Program-made: the position numbers and the translations under genes
Notes under the pieces: model-generated
What the model saw: only the letters and a program-made list of their open reading frames with translations
The model's database searches: none
Told to the model about the DNA's origin: nothing
Assembly: GCA_048158365.1 (NCBI GenBank)
Contig: JBLLNL010000003.1
DNA from: Azoarcus_F sp048158365
GTDB taxonomy: Bacteria; Pseudomonadota; Gammaproteobacteria; Burkholderiales; Rhodocyclaceae
DNA: 64,000 bases
Reading direction: 5' to 3' (one strand)
In this document: piece after piece, positions 32,807 to 42,036 of the stretch
How the letters are laid out: the number at the start of each line of letters is the position of its first letter
Numbering within the stretch: position 1 is the first letter of the stretch

Positions 32807-32984
32807 CCCCGCCGGGACGCGCGGACGCGCGGTCAACACATCGACCCGAGCCGATGAAGCTGGCATCTGGGACCACGCGTGTCATATGCATCGCATCCAT
32901 GATGACGAATTTATTTACAATGTCGGACATTTCGATCGGTACCGACCTTCAATGACGACTCATCCCGGCGAGCAAGACGCGCGA

Positions 32985-34928
32985 ATGAAACGATTCGAAC
33001 CGAAAGTCCTGGCGATGCTGCTCGCGGGCTTTTCCCTGGCACTGACGGTGGGCGACGCAAGCGCGGCCCGGCTGGGGGACCTGACCACACTGTCTGCAAC
33101 AGGTCAGGCCCTCAGAGTGGAGATCGCCTCGCCGGAGAGCACCGCGGATCGCGTCGCAGCGTGTATCCGGGTTGCAGCGCCAGCGACATCGACGGACGGT
33201 ATTCCGTTCGTCCGCGCGGCGACCGTTTCGCTGACGGGGCGGGGGTCCGGCGCGCGCATCGTCGTGACGCACCCCGAAGCGGTATTCGAGCCGATCCTGA
33301 AGCTCGTGCTGCAGGATATGTGCGAAGCACGCATGACGAAAGAATATACACTGCTGCTGCCGGGGCCGGTCGAACTGGCGACGCCGGTCGCGGTGGCGTC
33401 GCCACAGCCACGACCGGCGTCGCCTCGGCCAGCCCGTGCGCCGGCCCCCGCCGCACCACGGGCGACGCAGACCTGGACGACGGTTGCAGGCGAGTCGGTG
33501 GCCTCCATCGCCCAGGCGATGTACCCGAGGGACGCGGGCGCGCGCAACGCATTCATTGCCGGCGTGCGTCAGGCCAATCCGGGGTTGACCGGCGACACGC
33601 CCACCGCCCCGCTTCCGCCGGGCACGGCACTGAACATACCCAGCCTCGCCCGCGTCGCGGCCGCGTCCACCGAGCCGCGCGCGCGCGCCACGCCGCGCCC
33701 GGCGGCGGCGCGCCCGACCACAGCCGCGCCGCAACCGCGGGAAGCATCTGCGCCCCCGGCGCCGTCCGTGCCGCCGACCGCCGCTTCGGTCGCCGAGCCG
33801 CCTGCTCCGGTATCGCCCGCCGACCGGCTCGTGCTGCAACAGGACGCCGACCGGGAGACGCGCTCGAGCGACGAAGCCCTGTCCCAGGCCACTGCCGACG
33901 AGTTGCTGGCGCGCGAGGACGTGCTGGTTTCGGCGATAGACCGCACCATCAATTCGCAACTCGAAATGCTCGAGCGCCTGCGACGACTGGAGGAGATCCA
34001 GACCGCATTGCGCGACCAGCTTCAGATGGCCGAGGCTCCGTTGGCGCAGTTGGCGACCAGTGCGCCGGGAACGCCGTCAGCGAGCATGCCGAACGACGTA
34101 CCCGAAGACCGTATTCCCGAACGGGAGACCTCGCCCGCCGCCCAGCAATGGCCCGAATGGTGGAAACCGGCAGCAGGCGCACTCGCGGTCGCCCTGCTGT
34201 TGCTCCTGCTGCTGCGTCGGCGTGAGTCGGACAGCGCCCCGCTTTCCGGCGCAACTGCGCGTCGCGTGGCCCCGACCACCGAGTGGCTGTCCGAGGTGCC
34301 CACGCGCGCTGGACAGTACACCGGGCGAGAGACCCCTGCCCAGGCGGAGACGCCCCCTTCGGTCCACAACGCGGCGCTCGAGTGGGAGGCGGATGCCCGT
34401 CGCGCCGGAATCGTCACAGACGAAGCCACGGCAGTCCCGGCTCTGTCGCAGGAGGACGAAGTCGTCGAGGAGCACGAGTCGGCGGTGGAACTGGCCGACA
34501 TCATGGTGAGTTTCGGGCGCCTGCGTGGCGCGGCCGACACGTTGGCCGAATTCATTCGCGCGAATCCGAAACAGGCGCTGTCGCCATGGCTGAAGCTGAT
34601 GGACATCTACCGCGCAGCCGGCATGAAACCCGAATTCGATACGCTGGCTCGACAGCTGAACATGACCTTTAACGTGAAGGCGGTCACCTGGGAGAATTTC
34701 GAGGCGTCCCGCAAGGACGACGGTGGTCTCGAGGCGATGCCGCACATCCTGGACAAGGTTCTGCAGTTCTGGGGCAGCCGGGAATGTCAGGCCTATCTCG
34801 AGACCATCGTGCGCGACAACCGGGGGGGCACCCGCCAGGGCTTCGGCCTTTCAGTCATCGATGACATCGTGGTGCTGGCCTCCATACTCGAAGAGCATCT
34901 CGGCCGCTACCGCCCGACTTCCCCCTGA
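32985..34928 (+). CDS. FimV-like envelope protein
   Basis: A 647-residue protein with the FimV plan: a signal peptide (about 1-27, cleavage near ASAA), an N-terminal FimV/LPXTG-type domain (ARLGDLTTLSATGQALRVEI), a LysM-like peptidoglycan-binding domain (about 160-215), a Pro/Ala-rich linker, a coiled-coil segment (about 300-350), one transmembrane helix (about 395-412) followed by RRR, and an acidic cytoplasmic C-terminal domain with helical repeats. FimV proteins organise type IV pili and polar machinery. It is shorter than pseudomonad FimV. ATG at 32952 is an alternative start. Confidence 0.8.
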   Translation: MKRFEPKVLAMLLAGFSLALTVGDASAARLGDLTTLSATGQALRVEIASPESTADRVAACIRVAAPATSTDGIPFVRAATVSLTGRGSGARIVVTHPEAVFEPILKLVLQDMCEARMTKEYTLLLPGPVELATPVAVASPQPRPASPRPARAPAPAAPRATQTWTTVAGESVASIAQAMYPRDAGARNAFIAGVRQANPGLTGDTPTAPLPPGTALNIPSLARVAAASTEPRARATPRPAAARPTTAAPQPREASAPPAPSVPPTAASVAEPPAPVSPADRLVLQQDADRETRSSDEALSQATADELLAREDVLVSAIDRTINSQLEMLERLRRLEEIQTALRDQLQMAEAPLAQLATSAPGTPSASMPNDVPEDRIPERETSPAAQQWPEWWKPAAGALAVALLLLLLLRRRESDSAPLSGATARRVAPTTEWLSEVPTRAGQYTGRETPAQAETPPSVHNAALEWEADARRAGIVTDEATAVPALSQEDEVVEEHESAVELADIMVSFGRLRGAADTLAEFIRANPKQALSPWLKLMDIYRAAGMKPEFDTLARQLNMTFNVKAVTWENFEASRKDDGGLEAMPHILDKVLQFWGSRECQAYLETIVRDNRGGTRQGFGLSVIDDIVVLASILEEHLGRYRPTSP

Positions 34929-34989
34929 CACGACGCAGCTCAAAGCCGGCCATGCCGGCGAACGTGCCGCCCCAGCGGTGCGCCAGCCC

Positions 34990-35736
34990 TCAGACGGGGT
35001 TGTCGAGGTCGATGAAATCGGCCTCGAGGTTCAGCACCTGCCGAAGATGTTCCGCCAACGCTCGCACGCCGTATCGCTCGGTCGCGTGATGTCCGGCCGC
35101 AATGTAGGCCACACCCGACTCACGCGCCAGATGCACCGTCTGCTCGGAAATCTCCCCGGACACATAAAGATCCGCACCGGCCGCGATCGCGTGCTCGAAG
35201 TAGCCCTGCGCACCGCCGGTGCACCAGGCCACCCGACCGACCTTTCGATCACCGTTGCCGATCAGCATCGGTTTGCGCTCGAGCACCGTCTCGAGGCGGT
35301 CCGCCACGCCGGCGGCCACTTGGGGCTGAACTGGGCGTCCGATCCAGCCCAGACTCTGATCACCGAATCGCCCGTCGACGGACCAGTTCATCAGCTTGCC
35401 CAGTTGCGCGTTGTTGCCCAGATCCGGATGCGCATCGAGCGGCAAATGGTACGCGAACAGGCTGACATCGGCCTTGAGCAACGCGGCCAGACGACGCTTG
35501 CGAATGCCTGTGATGCGACCATCCTCGCCTCGCCAGAAATAGCCGTGGTGCACGAGCAGCGCGTCATACCCGCCCTCGACCGCCCGATCCACGAGCGCCT
35601 GACTCGCGGTGACGCCGCACAGGATGCGACGCACCACAGCGCGGCCTTCCACTTGCAGACCGTTTGGGCAATAATCCTTGAAAATGGTGACGTCCAGCAG
35701 CGTGTCCAGATGTTCGCGCAAACTATCGAGTTGCAT
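34990..35736 (-). CDS. Nif3-like dinuclear metal centre protein (DUF34)
   Basis: A 248-residue member of the Nif3/YbgI family, hexameric proteins with a dinuclear metal site; YbgI-type proteins have been linked to GTP cyclohydrolase-I-like chemistry but the physiological role is unsettled. Metal ligands are visible in LLVHHGYFWRG (His-His, about residue 63), the FAYHLPLDAHPDLGNN segment (about 94-109) and HHATE near 217. It is convergent with the FimV-like gene and divergent from the DegS-like protease gene; the betaproteobacterial nif3-degS-tat arrangement is common. Confidence 0.92.
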   Translation of the reverse strand: MQLDSLREHLDTLLDVTIFKDYCPNGLQVEGRAVVRRILCGVTASQALVDRAVEGGYDALLVHHGYFWRGEDGRITGIRKRRLAALLKADVSLFAYHLPLDAHPDLGNNAQLGKLMNWSVDGRFGDQSLGWIGRPVQPQVAAGVADRLETVLERKPMLIGNGDRKVGRVAWCTGGAQGYFEHAIAAGADLYVSGEISEQTVHLARESGVAYIAAGHHATERYGVRALAEHLRQVLNLEADFIDLDNPV

Positions 35737-35886
35737 TAGTCGCCCTTCCCTTTCGGTTGAAACCAGCGCTTTGCGGGTATCGGCGCTGCGATCGCCCGAT
35801 GTTACTACGCGAGCATCGCGCATCGTGCCAGAAGCCATGACGCAAACACTTCCCCGATCACCCTCATTTCGAGAACGCTGACGCCG

Positions 35887-37056
35887 ATGCGCCAATTGTG
35901 GCTCGTTTTTGCCCAGACCGTGACCGTTGCCGTCGCCGCGCTGTTCGTGGTCACCACGCTCAAGCCGGACTGGATCGGCACCCGGTCGTTTCCGATGCAA
36001 CCGGCAACGGTGACCATCGTCCAGGCACCCGAGCGCCTCACCGTGGCCGCGGCTCCGGGATCGTATGCGGAGGCTGCAGGTCGCTCCATGCATGCGGTCG
36101 TCCATATCTTCACCAGTCGCGACACGCTGACGGCGGGGCCCCCGCTTCGCGACGATCCGTTGTCCCGGCATTTTTTCGGTGACCGGGACGAGGGGGGCCA
36201 GCAGGCGCCGTCCGGCCGGGGATCCGGCGTCATCGTCAGTCCGGACGGACTCGTGCTGACCAACAATCATGTCATCGATGCGGCCGACGGAATCGAGATC
36301 GCACTGAACGACGGACGCAAATATCCGGCACGCTTGATCGGTCGCGACCCCGAAACCGACCTTGCCGTTCTGCGCCTGCAGGGCGCCGCCGAACTGCCTT
36401 TCATAACGTTCTCGTCCCCGGAGTCGCTACAGGTCGGCGATGTCGTGCTCGCGATCGGCAACCCGTTCGGCGTCGGTCAGACCGTGACGATGGGCATCGT
36501 GTCCGCACTCGGTCGGACACGGCTCGGCATCAGCACCTTCGAGAACTACATTCAGACCGATGCCGCGATCAATCCGGGTAACTCCGGCGGCGCACTGGTC
36601 GACGCCAACGGAAACCTGGTCGGTATCAATACCGCGATCTACTCGAGCACCGGCGGCTCGCTGGGCATCGGCTTTGCGATTCCGGTATCGCTCGCCAGCA
36701 AGGTCCTCGAACAGATCGTGGCGAGCGGCGAGGTCACGCGCGGCTGGGTAGGGGTCGAGATACAGGAGATCACGCGGGATCTCGCGCTGTCCTTCGGCCT
36801 GAAAAACACCGCTGGCGCTTTGATCTCCGGCGTGCTGCGGGGCAGCCCCGCCGAAAAGGCGGGAATCCGCCCCGGCGACATAGTGGTCGAACTCGATGGC
36901 CGCGCGGTCATCGGCGCACGCGAAATGCTGGAGATGGTGGCGGAACTCGCACCCGGCCAGAGGACGCCATTCAAGCTTCGCCGTTCAGGTGGAGAGGTCG
37001 AGGTGGCGGTCGGAATCGGACGCCGCCCGACCCCGTCCGCCAACCGGCGGCCCTGA
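35887..37056 (+). CDS. DegS/HtrA-type envelope serine protease
   Basis: A 389-residue HtrA-family protease. Residues 7-25 form an uncleaved membrane anchor; the trypsin-like domain has the triad His128 (NNHVID), Asp158 (DLAV) and Ser233 (GNSGGA); a single PDZ domain covers about 280-375 (GWVGVEIQEI then SPAEKAGIRPGDIVVELDG). One PDZ plus a membrane anchor matches DegS, which senses misfolded outer-membrane proteins and cleaves anti-sigma factors, more than soluble DegP/Q. It is convergent with tatC with no gap (its stop abuts the tatC stop). Confidence 0.9.
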   Translation: MRQLWLVFAQTVTVAVAALFVVTTLKPDWIGTRSFPMQPATVTIVQAPERLTVAAAPGSYAEAAGRSMHAVVHIFTSRDTLTAGPPLRDDPLSRHFFGDRDEGGQQAPSGRGSGVIVSPDGLVLTNNHVIDAADGIEIALNDGRKYPARLIGRDPETDLAVLRLQGAAELPFITFSSPESLQVGDVVLAIGNPFGVGQTVTMGIVSALGRTRLGISTFENYIQTDAAINPGNSGGALVDANGNLVGINTAIYSSTGGSLGIGFAIPVSLASKVLEQIVASGEVTRGWVGVEIQEITRDLALSFGLKNTAGALISGVLRGSPAEKAGIRPGDIVVELDGRAVIGAREMLEMVAELAPGQRTPFKLRRSGGEVEVAVGIGRRPTPSANRRP

Positions 37057-37872
37057 TTACTTCGGACCCTGTTCCGCTTCCTCGATCCGATCCAGTTCCT
37101 TGTCCAGATCCTCTTCGCTCGGCGTTGTGTAGACCTCGTCCTTATCGGTGGCGGATTTCGGTTTCGACAACATTCTCGCAAGGATGATGCCGACCTCGTA
37201 CAGCACGATCATCGGCACCGCGAGCATGAACTGCGAGATCACGTCGGGCGGCGTAATGATTGCGGCGATGATGAAGGCACCGACGATCACGTAAGGGCGG
37301 GCGTCCTTGAGCTTTTCCACGCTCACCACACCGGCCTTGACCAGCAGAATCACCGCGACCGGCACCTCGAAGGTGATGCCGAACGCGATGAACAGCGTCA
37401 TCACGAAGGACAGGTACTGCTCGATGTCAGGCGCCGGGACGATGCTCTTTGGCGCGAACTCGGCGATGAACCTGAACACCGTGCCGAACACGAAGAAATA
37501 GCAGAACGCCATGCCAGCCAGGAACAGCAGCGTGCTGCCCAGCACCAGCGGCAGGCCGACCCGCTTTTCGTGCGAATAGAGGCCCGGCGCGATGAAAGAC
37601 CACGCCTGATAGAGAACTACGGGTAGTGCCAGAAGGAAGGACACCAGCAGTGTGACCTTGACCGGCACGAAGAACGGCGTCACGACGCCGGTCGCGATCA
37701 TGTTCGTGCCCTCGGGCAGCGTGTTCATCATCGGTAGCGCGAGGATGTCGTAGATGTCCCCGGCCCACGGCATCAAGACGACGAAGAACACCAGGATCAC
37801 GACGACCGCGCGCAGCACGCGGTCGCGCAATTCGACCAGATGCGAGATGAAGGTTTCCTGCACGGTGCTCAT
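37057..37872 (-). CDS. tatC: Tat translocase subunit TatC
   Basis: A 271-residue polytopic membrane protein with six helices, the core receptor for twin-arginine signal peptides. Conserved elements: TFISHLVELRDRVLRA at the N-terminus with the signal-peptide-binding Glu, FFVPVKVTLLVS, the SFIAPGLYSHEKR loop, and FGITFEVPVAVILLV. The C-terminal extension (about 245-271) is charged. It overlaps tatB by four bases. TatA, TatB and TatC form one leftward run after hinT. Confidence 0.96.
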   Translation of the reverse strand: MSTVQETFISHLVELRDRVLRAVVVILVFFVVLMPWAGDIYDILALPMMNTLPEGTNMIATGVVTPFFVPVKVTLLVSFLLALPVVLYQAWSFIAPGLYSHEKRVGLPLVLGSTLLFLAGMAFCYFFVFGTVFRFIAEFAPKSIVPAPDIEQYLSFVMTLFIAFGITFEVPVAVILLVKAGVVSVEKLKDARPYVIVGAFIIAAIITPPDVISQFMLAVPMIVLYEVGIILARMLSKPKSATDKDEVYTTPSEEDLDKELDRIEEAEQGPK

Positions 37873-38390
37873 GATCGGTCGACCGTCTGCTTGCGCTTGG
37901 CCGATGCATCCAGACCGAGTTCGAGTTGCGGCCCGCCGCCACCGGCATCCGTCGCATCCTGCGGTCCTCCCCCTGAGGCGTCTAGCGACTTGCCATGGGT
38001 GTCCGGCATCGGCGGGGACGAGTCATGCGCGAGTGCGCCGGTGACCGCACCGGAAGCCGGCCTGACCGGGGAGGTGTTGTGCTGCCCGATCGCAAGATCC
38101 TTTTCGAGCCCCGCCGCCGTCTTTCCGATGTCGCCCTCGACCTTGCTCATCTGGCTACGGACCGAGGTCTCGAGATCGCGCGCCTGCTCCTCGACCTGCT
38201 TCTGAAGCTTCTTGAGATCCTCCAACTGCATTTCACGGGTGATGTCGGACTTGACGTCGGAAACATAGCGCTGCAGACGGCCGAGCAGATGTCCGGCAGT
38301 CCGCGCCACCTTGGGCAGGCGCTCCGGTCCGACGACGATCAGCGCCACCAGCGCCACCAGCATGAGTTCCGTGAAACCGAAATCGAACAT
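37869..38390 (-). CDS. tatB: Tat translocase subunit TatB
   Basis: A 173-residue TatB: a single N-terminal helix (MFDFGFTELMLVALVALIVVGPERLPKVA) with the conserved Glu and Gly-Pro hinge, then an amphipathic helix and a long, low-complexity acidic/Pro/Gly tail typical of betaproteobacterial TatB. It partners TatC in recognising folded Tat substrates. It overlaps tatC by four bases and follows tatA by 75 bases. Confidence 0.95.
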   Translation of the reverse strand: MFDFGFTELMLVALVALIVVGPERLPKVARTAGHLLGRLQRYVSDVKSDITREMQLEDLKKLQKQVEEQARDLETSVRSQMSKVEGDIGKTAAGLEKDLAIGQHNTSPVRPASGAVTGALAHDSSPPMPDTHGKSLDASGGGPQDATDAGGGGPQLELGLDASAKRKQTVDRS

Positions 38391-38465
38391 TTAGGAAACC
38401 ATCAAAGCAGAGGGGCGCCCTACCGCCGCCCCTCGATCCATCGTTCTGAAACCCGGACTGTCGCG

Positions 38466-38696
38466 TCAGGAACTGACCTTGTCGGATTTTTCCCGGACTT
38501 CGGCATCGATCGTCTTCTCGCTGGCCAGCTTTTTCTTTTCGGCGTCGGCGTCGGCATCCGCTTCCTTGATGCCTTCCTTGAACCCCTTGACCGCACCGCC
38601 GAGGTCCTGGCCGATGTTGCGCAGCTTCTTCGTTCCGAACACCAGCATGACGATCAGCAGCACGACCAGCCAGTGCCAGATACTGAATGAACCCAT
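38466..38696 (-). CDS. tatA: Tat translocase subunit TatA
   Basis: A 76-residue TatA: N-terminal membrane helix (MGSFSIWHWLVVLLIVMLVFGTKKL), the FGTKKLRNIGQDLGGAVKGFKEG hinge and amphipathic helix, and a short acidic/Lys-rich tail. It polymerises into the Tat pore. It lies 10 bases after hinT in the same transcript and 75 bases before tatB. Confidence 0.96.
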   Translation of the reverse strand: MGSFSIWHWLVVLLIVMLVFGTKKLRNIGQDLGGAVKGFKEGIKEADADADAEKKKLASEKTIDAEVREKSDKVSS

Positions 38697-38706
38697 TGGT
38701 TTCTCC

Positions 38707-39054
38707 TTATCTCTTCAACATGGCAGGAAGTACCTCCGTGCCACCGAGAACATGAACGTGCAGATGATACACCTCCTGGCGCCCCACCCGACCCGTGTTG
38801 ATTATGGTCCGAAAGCCCTCGGTGCATCCTTGTTCCCGGGCAAGTTTTCCGACCATCGTCATCAACTTCCCGAGCAGCGGTGAGTCCTCCGCCTGCACAT
38901 CGGCCATCGACGGAATATGGCGCTTCGGGATTACGAGAAAATGAACCGGGGCGACCGGATGGATATCATGGAAGGCGACGATGTCGTCGTCCTCATGGAT
39001 CTTATTGGACGGAATCTCCCCCGAGCCGATCTTGCAGAAGATGCAATCACCCAT
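38707..39054 (-). CDS. hinT: HIT-family purine nucleoside phosphoramidase (HinT)
   Basis: A 115-residue HIT protein with the histidine triad HLHVHV (His97, His99, His101). It hydrolyses adenosine phosphoramidates. It opens MGDCIFCKIGSGEIPSNKI, as in HinT. The ATG at 39052-39054 has AGGGAGA five bases upstream; seven upstream codons are discarded. It overlaps the hisE end by eight bases and sits in the usual hisE-hinT-tatA order. Confidence 0.95.
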   Translation of the reverse strand: MGDCIFCKIGSGEIPSNKIHEDDDIVAFHDIHPVAPVHFLVIPKRHIPSMADVQAEDSPLLGKLMTMVGKLAREQGCTEGFRTIINTGRVGRQEVYHLHVHVLGGTEVLPAMLKR

Positions 39055-39388
39055 GTCGATCTCCCTTTGACGCACGCGCTTTCTTCTCGTCTATGCCTGA
39101 GACCCCTTCCCGACGCCGGAATTCGGCCAGCACGTCATCCACGGACAATCCGTGATGGGCGAGCAACACCATGGAGTGGAACCACAGATCGGTGACCTCC
39201 CATACGACATGCAGCAGGTCACCGTCCTTGGAGGCCATGATGGTTTCCGCGGCCTCTTCCGCGATCTTCTTGCAGATCGCGTCGGTGCCCTTCGCGTACA
39301 GGCTAGATACATACGACGCATCCGGATCGGCGGCCTTGCGTTCGGCCAGCGTTGCGGAGACGCGGTGCAATACTTCGATATCGATCAT
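39047..39388 (-). CDS. hisE: phosphoribosyl-ATP pyrophosphatase
   Basis: A 113-residue all-helical MazG-superfamily pyrophosphohydrolase catalysing the second step of histidine synthesis. Motifs: SYVSSLYAKGTDAICKKIAEEAAETIMASKDGD, with the EEAAE metal-binding residues, and EVTDLWFHSMVLLAHHGLS. It overlaps hisI by four bases at its start and hinT by eight at its end. It is separate from hisI, unlike the fused enterobacterial hisIE. Confidence 0.96.
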   Translation of the reverse strand: MIDIEVLHRVSATLAERKAADPDASYVSSLYAKGTDAICKKIAEEAAETIMASKDGDLLHVVWEVTDLWFHSMVLLAHHGLSVDDVLAEFRRREGVSGIDEKKARASKGDRHG

Positions 39389-39786
39389 TTGTATATGTCC
39401 TCGGGTGCTTTCAAAATCGGATCGACGGCTTCCCACGCGCCATCGGCGAGGTATCGCTGGAAGAAACAGCTGTGCCGCCCGGTGTGGCAGGCGATGCCAC
39501 CTACCTGCTCGACCTTGAGCAGGATCACGTCGTTGTCGCAGTCGATGCGCATCTCGACGACTTTCTGGATGTGACCGGATTCCTCGCCCTTGTGCCAGAG
39601 CTTGCGGCGCGAGCGCGACCAATAGACTGCCTGCCCGAGCTCTGCGGTGCGCTCCAGCGCCTCGCGGTTCATCCATGCGAACATCAACACGTCGCCGGTG
39701 CCCGCCTCCTGGGCGATCACCGGCACCAGGCCCTGGTCGTCCCATCTGACCTCGTTCAGCCAGCTCGAGCGTCTTACGATCGTCAC
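39385..39786 (-). CDS. hisI: phosphoribosyl-AMP cyclohydrolase
   Basis: A 133-residue zinc enzyme catalysing the third step of histidine synthesis. Motifs: GLVPVIAQEAGTGDVLMFAWMN, the YWSRSRRKLWHKGEESGH substrate loop, and metal-binding Asp/Cys in DCDNDVILLKVEQVGG and IACHTGRHSCF. The GTG start at 39784-39786 overlaps the hisF stop by four bases; no ATG start is available at an acceptable position. It overlaps hisE by four bases. Confidence 0.95.
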   Translation of the reverse strand: MTIVRRSSWLNEVRWDDQGLVPVIAQEAGTGDVLMFAWMNREALERTAELGQAVYWSRSRRKLWHKGEESGHIQKVVEMRIDCDNDVILLKVEQVGGIACHTGRHSCFFQRYLADGAWEAVDPILKAPEDIYK

Positions 39787-40541
39787 AGCCTCACCTCGAT
39801 GCCACGCGAGCGCATCAGTTCCTTGGCTTCGCGAACCGTATGCTGCCCAAAATGAAAGATGCTGGCGGCCAGCACGGCATCGGCATGCCCGTCCGAGACG
39901 CCTTCGGCCAGGTGTTCGAGCGAGCCGACGCCGCCACTGGCGATCACCGGCACCGAAACCGCATCGGACACGGCGCGGGTCAGGCCGAGATCGAACCCGC
40001 TCTTCGTTCCGTCCCGATCCATGCTGGTCAGCAGGATCTCGCCTGCGCCCAGGCATACCACCTTGCGGGCCCATTCGATTGCATCGAGTCCCGTGTTGTT
40101 GCGCCCGCCATGGGTGAAGACCTCCCACTTGCCGGGCCCGGTCTGCTTTGCGTCGATCGCGACCACGATGCACTGGCTGCCGACCTTGCCGGCCGCATCG
40201 GCCACCACCTGGGGATTGTTGACCGCTGCAGTGTTGATGCTGACCTTGTCGGCACCTGCATTCAGCAGGCGGCGCACATCCTCGACGGTACGCACGCCAC
40301 CGCCGACCGTGAGTGGAATGAAGACCTGGTCGGCGACCTGTTCGACCACGTGCAGGATGATTTCACGGGCATCGGAACTGGCGGTGATGTCGAGGAAGGT
40401 GAGCTCGTCCGCGCCCTGTTCGTCATATCTTCGCGCAATCTCGACCGGGTCTCCGGCATCCCGCAGCGAGACGAAGTTCACACCCTTGACGACACGCCCG
40501 GCGTTGACATCGAGACAGGGGATGATGCGCTTGGCCAGCAT
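39783..40541 (-). CDS. hisF: imidazole glycerol phosphate synthase cyclase subunit HisF
   Basis: A 252-residue TIM-barrel cyclase that works with HisH to make IGP and AICAR. Conserved elements: KRIIPCLDVNAGRVVKGV with the catalytic Asp11, LTVGGGVRTVEDVRRLLNAGADKVSINTAAV, and GEILLTSMDRDGTKSGFD with the second catalytic Asp, then VIASGGVG. Its ATG overlaps the hisA stop by one base and its stop overlaps the hisI GTG. Confidence 0.97.
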   Translation of the reverse strand: MLAKRIIPCLDVNAGRVVKGVNFVSLRDAGDPVEIARRYDEQGADELTFLDITASSDAREIILHVVEQVADQVFIPLTVGGGVRTVEDVRRLLNAGADKVSINTAAVNNPQVVADAAGKVGSQCIVVAIDAKQTGPGKWEVFTHGGRNNTGLDAIEWARKVVCLGAGEILLTSMDRDGTKSGFDLGLTRAVSDAVSVPVIASGGVGSLEHLAEGVSDGHADAVLAASIFHFGQHTVREAKELMRSRGIEVRL

Positions 40542-41290
40542 CAGCGGGGACCGCCGCCCAGTTCGTCCGCACGCGCCTGGGCACGTGCGAAATCGAGGGT
40601 GCCCTCGTAGATGGCGCGACCCGTGATCGCGCCCATCACGCCTTCGCCCTCTACCGCGCACAGGGCATCGATATCCGCGAGTGTGGCGATGCCGCCACTG
40701 GCGATGACCGGAATGCGCAGCGCGCGGGCCAGTCGCACCGTCGCGTCGATGTTCACCCCGGAAAGCATGCCGTCGCGTCCGATGTCCGTATAGACGATCG
40801 CTTCGACCCCATAATCCTCGTACTTCCTGGCCAGATCGATGACGTCATGGCCGGTCATCTTGGACCAGCCGTCGGTGGCGACCTTGCCCTCCTTCGCATC
40901 CAGTCCGACGATGACATGTCCCGGGAAAGCGCTGCACGCATCATGCAGAAAGCCCGGGTTCTTGACCGCTGCCGTCCCGATGATCACATAGGTGATGCCG
41001 TTGTCGAGATAGGCTTCGATCGTGTCCAGATCGCGGATGCCGCCGCCGAGCTGCACCGGAATATCGTCACCGACCTCTTCGACGATGGCACGTATCGCAG
41101 CCTGGTTCTTGGGCTTGCCCGCAAATGCGCCATTCAGATCGACCAGGTGCAGTCGCCTCGCCCCCTGATCGATCCAGCGCCGCGCCATCGCACCGGGGTC
41201 TTCCGAGAAGACGGTCGCGTCGTCCATTTCGCCTTGCTTCAGGCGAACACAATGACCGTCCTTGAGGTCGATGGCAGGAATAAGCAGCAT
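40541..41290 (-). CDS. hisA: ProFAR isomerase HisA
   Basis: A 249-residue TIM-barrel isomerase, paralogous to HisF, acting on the fourth step of histidine synthesis. Conserved elements: LLIPAIDLKDGHCVRLKQG with the catalytic Asp8, VQLGGGIRDLDTIEAYLDNGITYVIIGTAAV, YTDIGRDGMLSGVN, and VIASGGIATLADI. It lies 49 bases after hisH and overlaps hisF by one base. Confidence 0.97.
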   Translation of the reverse strand: MLLIPAIDLKDGHCVRLKQGEMDDATVFSEDPGAMARRWIDQGARRLHLVDLNGAFAGKPKNQAAIRAIVEEVGDDIPVQLGGGIRDLDTIEAYLDNGITYVIIGTAAVKNPGFLHDACSAFPGHVIVGLDAKEGKVATDGWSKMTGHDVIDLARKYEDYGVEAIVYTDIGRDGMLSGVNIDATVRLARALRIPVIASGGIATLADIDALCAVEGEGVMGAITGRAIYEGTLDFARAQARADELGGGPR

Positions 41291-41339
41291 AGGGAAGAGA
41301 GTCTGAGGAGTTGATCGGATCAAACGGAGAACGGCGCCG

Positions 41340-41981
41340 TCACGGCACCCAGCGAACGAAGTTGGCCAGTAGCTGCAGTCCGGCCTTCGCGCTCTTTTCG
41401 GGGTGAAACTGGACCGCAAAGATATTATCCCTTGCCACTGCGCTGGTAAACCGCGAGCCGTATTCGGTTTCGGACGCAATCAGCGCGGCTTCGGCCGGCG
41501 CGACATGGTAGCTATGCACGAAATAGAAGCGCTCGCCATCCGGAATCGCGTCCCACAATGGGTGCGGACGCGTCCGATACACCTGGTTCCAGCCCATGTG
41601 AGGCACCTTGAGGTGACCGCCGTCGGCAGTGGGCATGCTCTCCGCGGCCGGAAAGCGCACCACCTCGCCCGGCAGGATGCCCAGGCCCGGCACGTCGCCT
41701 TCCGCGCTATGGTCGAAGAGCATCTGCTGGCCGATGCAGATGCCCAGAAACGGTTTGTTGCGGGCCGCGTCGAGCACGGCCCGCCGAACCCCGCGCTCAT
41801 CGAGCTGACGCATGCAGTCCGGCATCGCGCCCTGACCGGGAAACACCACCCGCGCGGCTGCCGCGACCACGCCGGGATCCGACGTGACGACGACATTCAG
41901 CCCGGGGGCGACATGTTCGATGGCTTTCGACACCGAACGCAGATTGCCCATTCCGTAGTCGATAATGGCCACATCAGTCAT
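41340..41981 (-). CDS. hisH: imidazole glycerol phosphate synthase glutaminase subunit HisH
   Basis: A 213-residue class I glutamine amidotransferase that feeds ammonia to HisF. The nucleophile Cys82 is in LGICIGQQ and the His/Glu pair in VQFHPEKS near residue 195; it opens VAIIDYGMGNLRSV. It lies 55 bases after hisB and 49 before hisA. No marC-type gene is inserted between hisB and hisH, unlike in Burkholderia. Confidence 0.96.
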   Translation of the reverse strand: MTDVAIIDYGMGNLRSVSKAIEHVAPGLNVVVTSDPGVVAAAARVVFPGQGAMPDCMRQLDERGVRRAVLDAARNKPFLGICIGQQMLFDHSAEGDVPGLGILPGEVVRFPAAESMPTADGGHLKVPHMGWNQVYRTRPHPLWDAIPDGERFYFVHSYHVAPAEAALIASETEYGSRFTSAVARDNIFAVQFHPEKSAKAGLQLLANFVRWVP

Positions 41982-42036
41982 GGCGTTTCACTTGATTGGA
42001 GTCGCTGGAAAGGCGGGTCCGGCGGCGCGCACCGGA

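Noticed and set aside
32489..32866. 125-residue minus-strand open frame across the repeat element
   Set aside because: Lies almost wholly in the MITE-like element; its codons are fixed by the palindromes and it has no ribosome site.
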